Shown: piece by piece, positions 5,118-7,804 of the stretch
Position numbering within the stretch: position 1 is the stretch's first letter
How the letters are laid out: every line of letters starts with the position of its first letter
Assembly (NCBI GenBank): GCA_964479125.1
Contig: CAYZJK010000031.1
Location: 1 to 7,804, forward strand
Length of the DNA: 7,804 bases
Reading direction: 5' to 3'
From: CAYZJK01 sp964479125
Lineage (GTDB): Bacteria; Patescibacteriota; Saccharimonadia; Saccharimonadales; Saccharimonadaceae
Notes under the pieces: model-generated
What the model was told of the DNA's origin: nothing
What the model saw: only the letters and a program-made list of their open reading frames with translations
The model's database searches: none
Made by a program: the position numbers and the translations under genes

Positions 5118-7693
5118 TACTCCTAGCTGCTCTATGTTTAGTTCTATTGTTTGTTTTTGTCTTAAGGTTGTTTAATCTCTCCTGGCTACTGCGTCGTAAG
5201 CTAATTCACCTAGAGATTACTCCGCCTTTAAGCTCGAACCGATCTGTTGATGCTAACGAGCAGTTCTTCTCATCAATCCATGGACTATACGCCTCTAGAA
5301 GTTGGAAAGATAAGATGCTAAAGCGCTCTCCCCTTCTTAGTTTTGAGATTGTATCGACTCGTGAAGGTGGCGTACGATACGTAGCTGTAGTTGAAGAAAA
5401 GTTAGTCGATAGTGTTACTAAGGCGATTAATTCTTTTATGGCCGAGGCTAAGGTGCGACAAGTAGAATATAAACCTGATAAGCTACACAGTCCCAGACGG
5501 GAGAATATAGTTAGAGTTATAGAGTTTAAACAGACTGGTCACTATGTTTTACCGCTTGGTGTTAATTCTCGAATCAATGATAATGACCCGCTAAGCTACG
5601 TTCTGGGCGCAATGTCTAATCTAAGCGAAGATGAGGCCGTGTCGCTGCAGCTAGTAGTAAAACCAGTCATAAAGACTGAGGTTAAGATACTAGCTAAGAG
5701 GTTAATGAATAACGAAGACATATTAGTTAGGCTGCGGTCTAATTCTGGAGAAAGTGTTTCGTCAAAGGCTTCGGGGTTGATGAGACTGATACTGCTAGGA
5801 GTGAGCGGCTTGTTTAACGAGGTATATACTAGTACAGCTTATGGGTATAAGGAGTATTATTCTCAGCGCGATAAAGACCTGCTAGCCTCACGTCCGGTTA
5901 ATAACCGAGAGCGACCAGCTAGGGTTTTAAGTAGCTTCGAGTCAGAGCTAATGGCGTCAATGAACGAGAAGCTTAACTCCCCTCTTTTTGAAGTATCTTT
6001 AAGAGTGGTTATTACAAGTTCTAGGGATAAGATTAGATCTCATCGAGAGTCTTTGGTATCTAGCTTAGATAGCTTTGGTGTGCCACTATATCAGTCTTTA
6101 AAGCCGAGAATTGGATCTCGTATGAAGCGACGGATTAACTATCGGCTATGTAAACTTAGGTTGTTGAGTCTCAGGCAGTCAAAGCGCATGGTGTTATCTT
6201 CTGGTGAGCTGTCTAGTCTGTATCACTTCCCTTCTTCCAGTGTTGGTCGAACGGATAACTTAATAGAGTCGTTAAGTCGAACCTTACCTGCTCCGGTGTC
6301 GATGAAGCAATCTAAGTCTCCCAGTTATTTAATTGGCGAGAATATTCATCACGGCGTGACGACTCCAATAGGGCTATCTAGACTAGAGCGAGAGAGACAT
6401 ATGTATATCTTGGGTGGCACGGGTAATGGTAAAACCACCATGCTGCTTTATGGAATTATGCAGGATATTAAGTCGGGTCGAGGATTAGCCGTGATAGATC
6501 CGCATGGAGACTTAGCAGAAGATATTATTTCTCGCATACCAGATGAAAGGATTAAAGATGTTATCTATCTAAATCCAGATGACCTAGCTTATCCGATTGG
6601 GATTAATTTACTCGAGATGCCTAAAGGTTTAGCTGGCGATGATTTAGTGCGAGCTAAAGATCAAGTGACTGAGATGGCGCTATCTGTCCTGCGTAAATTA
6701 TTCTCAGAAGATGATATGGGTGGGCATAGAATTGAATATATTTTGCGTAATGCAATTCAAACCGCACTAACCATACCTGATGCGACTATCTTTACAGTTT
6801 ATGAGCTACTCAACAACCCAGCCTTTAGACATAAGACAGTTGCGAAACTAAAAGATCCTCACCTAGAGCTGTTCTGGCGGCATGAGTTTTCTAAGGCTGG
6901 AGATATGCAACGCGTAAAAATGGCGGCTGGTATTACAGCTAAGATTGGTCGACTTCTCTTCTCCGGTTCAGCTAAGCGAGTCCTTGGTCAAAAGAAGTCG
7001 ACTATAGATTTCGATACTTTGATGGATGAGAAGAAAATCCTAGTATGTAATTTCTCTAAGGGCCTACTCGGTGAAGATACCTCCACTCTATTCGGCACGA
7101 TGATATTAGCTAAGCTTCAACTAGCTTCTTTAAGACGTGCTCGTCAGGCTAATAGTAAGCGACTCCCCTTCTATGTCTATGTGGATGAGTTTCAGAACTT
7201 CGCCACGATGAGCTTCGTGCAGATGCTATCTGAAGCTAGAAAATATAAGTTGTATCTAATTCTAGCTGAACAATCTACCTCTCAACAGGAGAAACAAAGA
7301 CTGGTTGAGGTTATTTTAGCTAATGTTGGAACGGTAGTTTCTTTTAGGTCTGGTAATCCTAGCGACGAAAGATATATCCTGCCGCTCTTCTCGCCATTTA
7401 TTAATGAGGGTGAAATAGCTAATCTTCCCACCTACTCTTTCTACGCTAAGCTCTCAGGTGTTGATGCTCAGGAGCCAATGTCTGGTCGAACTGTCTTAGT
7501 GAGTAGTAGGCCTAATTTGTCTATACGTCAACGCGTAATTGATGAATCTAGAAAGCAGTATGCTGGCATTATTGTAGAGAATATTCTAACTATTCCAGCT
7601 CCGAACACCGACATCACGAATGACAGTGGTAACGGTAAAGCTAAGAAGGTTGGCACAAAGAAGTATAAGGTTCCGTCACTTAGCGAACTGTAG
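5051..7693 (+). CDS. VirD4/TraD-type T4SS coupling ATPase
   Basis: An 880-residue membrane-anchored motor that would bring substrate to the T4SS channel. One hydrophobic segment lies at about 19-41, followed by basic LLRRK. Residues about 60-430 form a long soluble region with no P-loop. It includes DPLSYVLGAMSNL (179 onward) and SLQLVVKPV (about 197-205), a pattern I associate with the large TraD-like proteins of Patescibacteria and some Firmicutes. The motor domain has Walker A GGTGNGKT (455-462), IDPHGDL (482-488), Walker B YVYVDEFQNF (D712, E713) and the LILAEQSTSQ sensor-like motif (Q741). All essential ATPase residues are present. The C-terminus (about 850-880) is a Lys-rich polar tail. 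With one clear N-terminal membrane segment and a large extra domain it is longer than classical VirD4 (about 650). It is the last gene of the cluster, followed within 20 bases by a terminator. Whether it moves DNA or protein is not shown. Confidence 0.88.
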   Translation: MESIRDYITGSVYWSYFADAAIVLLAALCLVLLFVFVLRLFNLSWLLRRKLIHLEITPPLSSNRSVDANEQFFSSIHGLYASRSWKDKMLKRSPLLSFEIVSTREGGVRYVAVVEEKLVDSVTKAINSFMAEAKVRQVEYKPDKLHSPRRENIVRVIEFKQTGHYVLPLGVNSRINDNDPLSYVLGAMSNLSEDEAVSLQLVVKPVIKTEVKILAKRLMNNEDILVRLRSNSGESVSSKASGLMRLILLGVSGLFNEVYTSTAYGYKEYYSQRDKDLLASRPVNNRERPARVLSSFESELMASMNEKLNSPLFEVSLRVVITSSRDKIRSHRESLVSSLDSFGVPLYQSLKPRIGSRMKRRINYRLCKLRLLSLRQSKRMVLSSGELSSLYHFPSSSVGRTDNLIESLSRTLPAPVSMKQSKSPSYLIGENIHHGVTTPIGLSRLERERHMYILGGTGNGKTTMLLYGIMQDIKSGRGLAVIDPHGDLAEDIISRIPDERIKDVIYLNPDDLAYPIGINLLEMPKGLAGDDLVRAKDQVTEMALSVLRKLFSEDDMGGHRIEYILRNAIQTALTIPDATIFTVYELLNNPAFRHKTVAKLKDPHLELFWRHEFSKAGDMQRVKMAAGITAKIGRLLFSGSAKRVLGQKKSTIDFDTLMDEKKILVCNFSKGLLGEDTSTLFGTMILAKLQLASLRRARQANSKRLPFYVYVDEFQNFATMSFVQMLSEARKYKLYLILAEQSTSQQEKQRLVEVILANVGTVVSFRSGNPSDERYILPLFSPFINEGEIANLPTYSFYAKLSGVDAQEPMSGRTVLVSSRPNLSIRQRVIDESRKQYAGIIVENILTIPAPNTDITNDSGNGKAKKVGTKKYKVPSLSEL

Positions 7694-7710
7694 CAATTAG
7701 GGTTGAGCTT

Positions 7711-7740
7711 AAATAACCACGCCGTGATGCGTGGTTATTT
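7711..7740. terminator. Symmetric, probably bidirectional rho-independent terminator
   Basis: A perfect 12-bp inverted repeat, AAATAACCACGC (7711-7722) and GCGTGGTTATTT (7729-7740), encloses the 6-nt loop CGTGAT. An A-T pair and a G-T pair extend the stem. The A-rich left foot and T-rich right foot give a U-rich tail on either strand (TTATTTAG on plus, TTATTTAAG on minus). It begins 17 bases after the coupling ATPase stop and ends the cluster. The uridine tract is interrupted, so efficiency may be below that of a classical terminator. Confidence 0.85.
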
Positions 7741-7742
7741 AG

Positions 7743-7804
7743 TTAATAGGCGTGAGTCCAGTCTCTCCATTCGTCGCTTGAAGCGGTGCCTCTATAGCCA
7801 TTGA
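7743..7804 (-). CDS. Possible C-terminal end of a convergent gene (partial)
   Basis: On the minus strand a frame open from the window edge reads NGYRGTASSDEWRDWTHAY and stops with TAA at 7745-7743, two bases beyond the terminator stem. A second minus frame is also open and stops at 7741-7739, ending NGETGLTPIN. Either would place the end of a convergent gene against the symmetric terminator, which is the arrangement expected for a shared bidirectional terminator. With about 20 codons no family can be named, and chance openness over 60 bases is common. Confidence 0.3.
   Translation of the reverse strand, partial: NGYRGTASSDEWRDWTHAY

Noticed and set aside
6347..6358. 12-base match (reverse complement) to the terminator region at 7718-7729
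   Set aside because: A few 12-base matches are expected by chance among all pairs of positions in a window of this size; it lies in coding sequence and has no flanking similarity.
7727..7804. 25-codon plus-strand frame starting in the terminator loop and ending at the window edge
   Set aside because: The start lies in the hairpin loop, there is no ribosome binding site, and the composition (MRGYLVNRRESS...) shows no recognisable features.
1..7804. CRISPR arrays, tRNA or rRNA genes, insertion sequences
   Set aside because: No regularly spaced direct repeats, no cloverleaf-like or rRNA-like stretch, and no transposase gene or terminal inverted repeats were seen on either strand.

Overview
The window holds one compact, co-directional plus-strand gene cluster for a reduced type IV secretion system (T4SS), running from about 81 to 7693 and closed by a strong hairpin at 7711-7740. 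Gene order is: VirB2-like pilin, VirB2-VirB6-like fusion membrane protein, PrgI/VirB3-like protein, TraC/VirB4 N-terminal-domain-like protein, VirB4 ATPase (interrupted by a 100-N assembly gap), membrane-anchored CHAP peptidoglycan hydrolase (VirB1-like role), and a large VirD4/TraD-type coupling ATPase. From the fusion protein onward the genes touch or overlap (4, 35, 4, 1 and 67 nt), so the cluster is almost certainly one operon with strong translational coupling.

Organism: the coding sequence is AT-leaning, uses the standard bacterial code (TAA, TGA and TAG all act as stops), and has AAAGGAG-type Shine-Dalgarno sites. Gene order and protein types resemble the chromosomal T4SS clusters I know from Candidate Phyla Radiation bacteria (Patescibacteria), most likely Candidatus Saccharibacteria (TM7). 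A Gram-positive conjugative element is the alternative. This is inferred from family recognition; there is no rRNA or other taxonomic marker here. The 100-N gap suggests a draft or metagenome assembly.

Layout: 1-80 holds the possible tail of an upstream gene and a short leader with a good ribosome binding site. 81-2475 encodes the membrane parts: pilin, channel protein and PrgI. 2441-4497 encodes the VirB4 energising module, split into an N-terminal-domain protein and an ATPase protein. 4497-5117 encodes the wall hydrolase. 5051-7693 encodes the coupling ATPase. 7694-7804 contains a symmetric terminator and possibly the end of a convergent minus-strand gene.

Working model: the CHAP enzyme opens peptidoglycan locally. 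The VirB2-like, VirB6-like and PrgI proteins form the membrane channel or pilus base. The VirB4 pair powers assembly, and the VirD4-like ATPase feeds substrate. No relaxase, VirB11, or VirB7/8/9/10 core-complex gene is visible, so whether the substrate is DNA or protein cannot be decided from this window.
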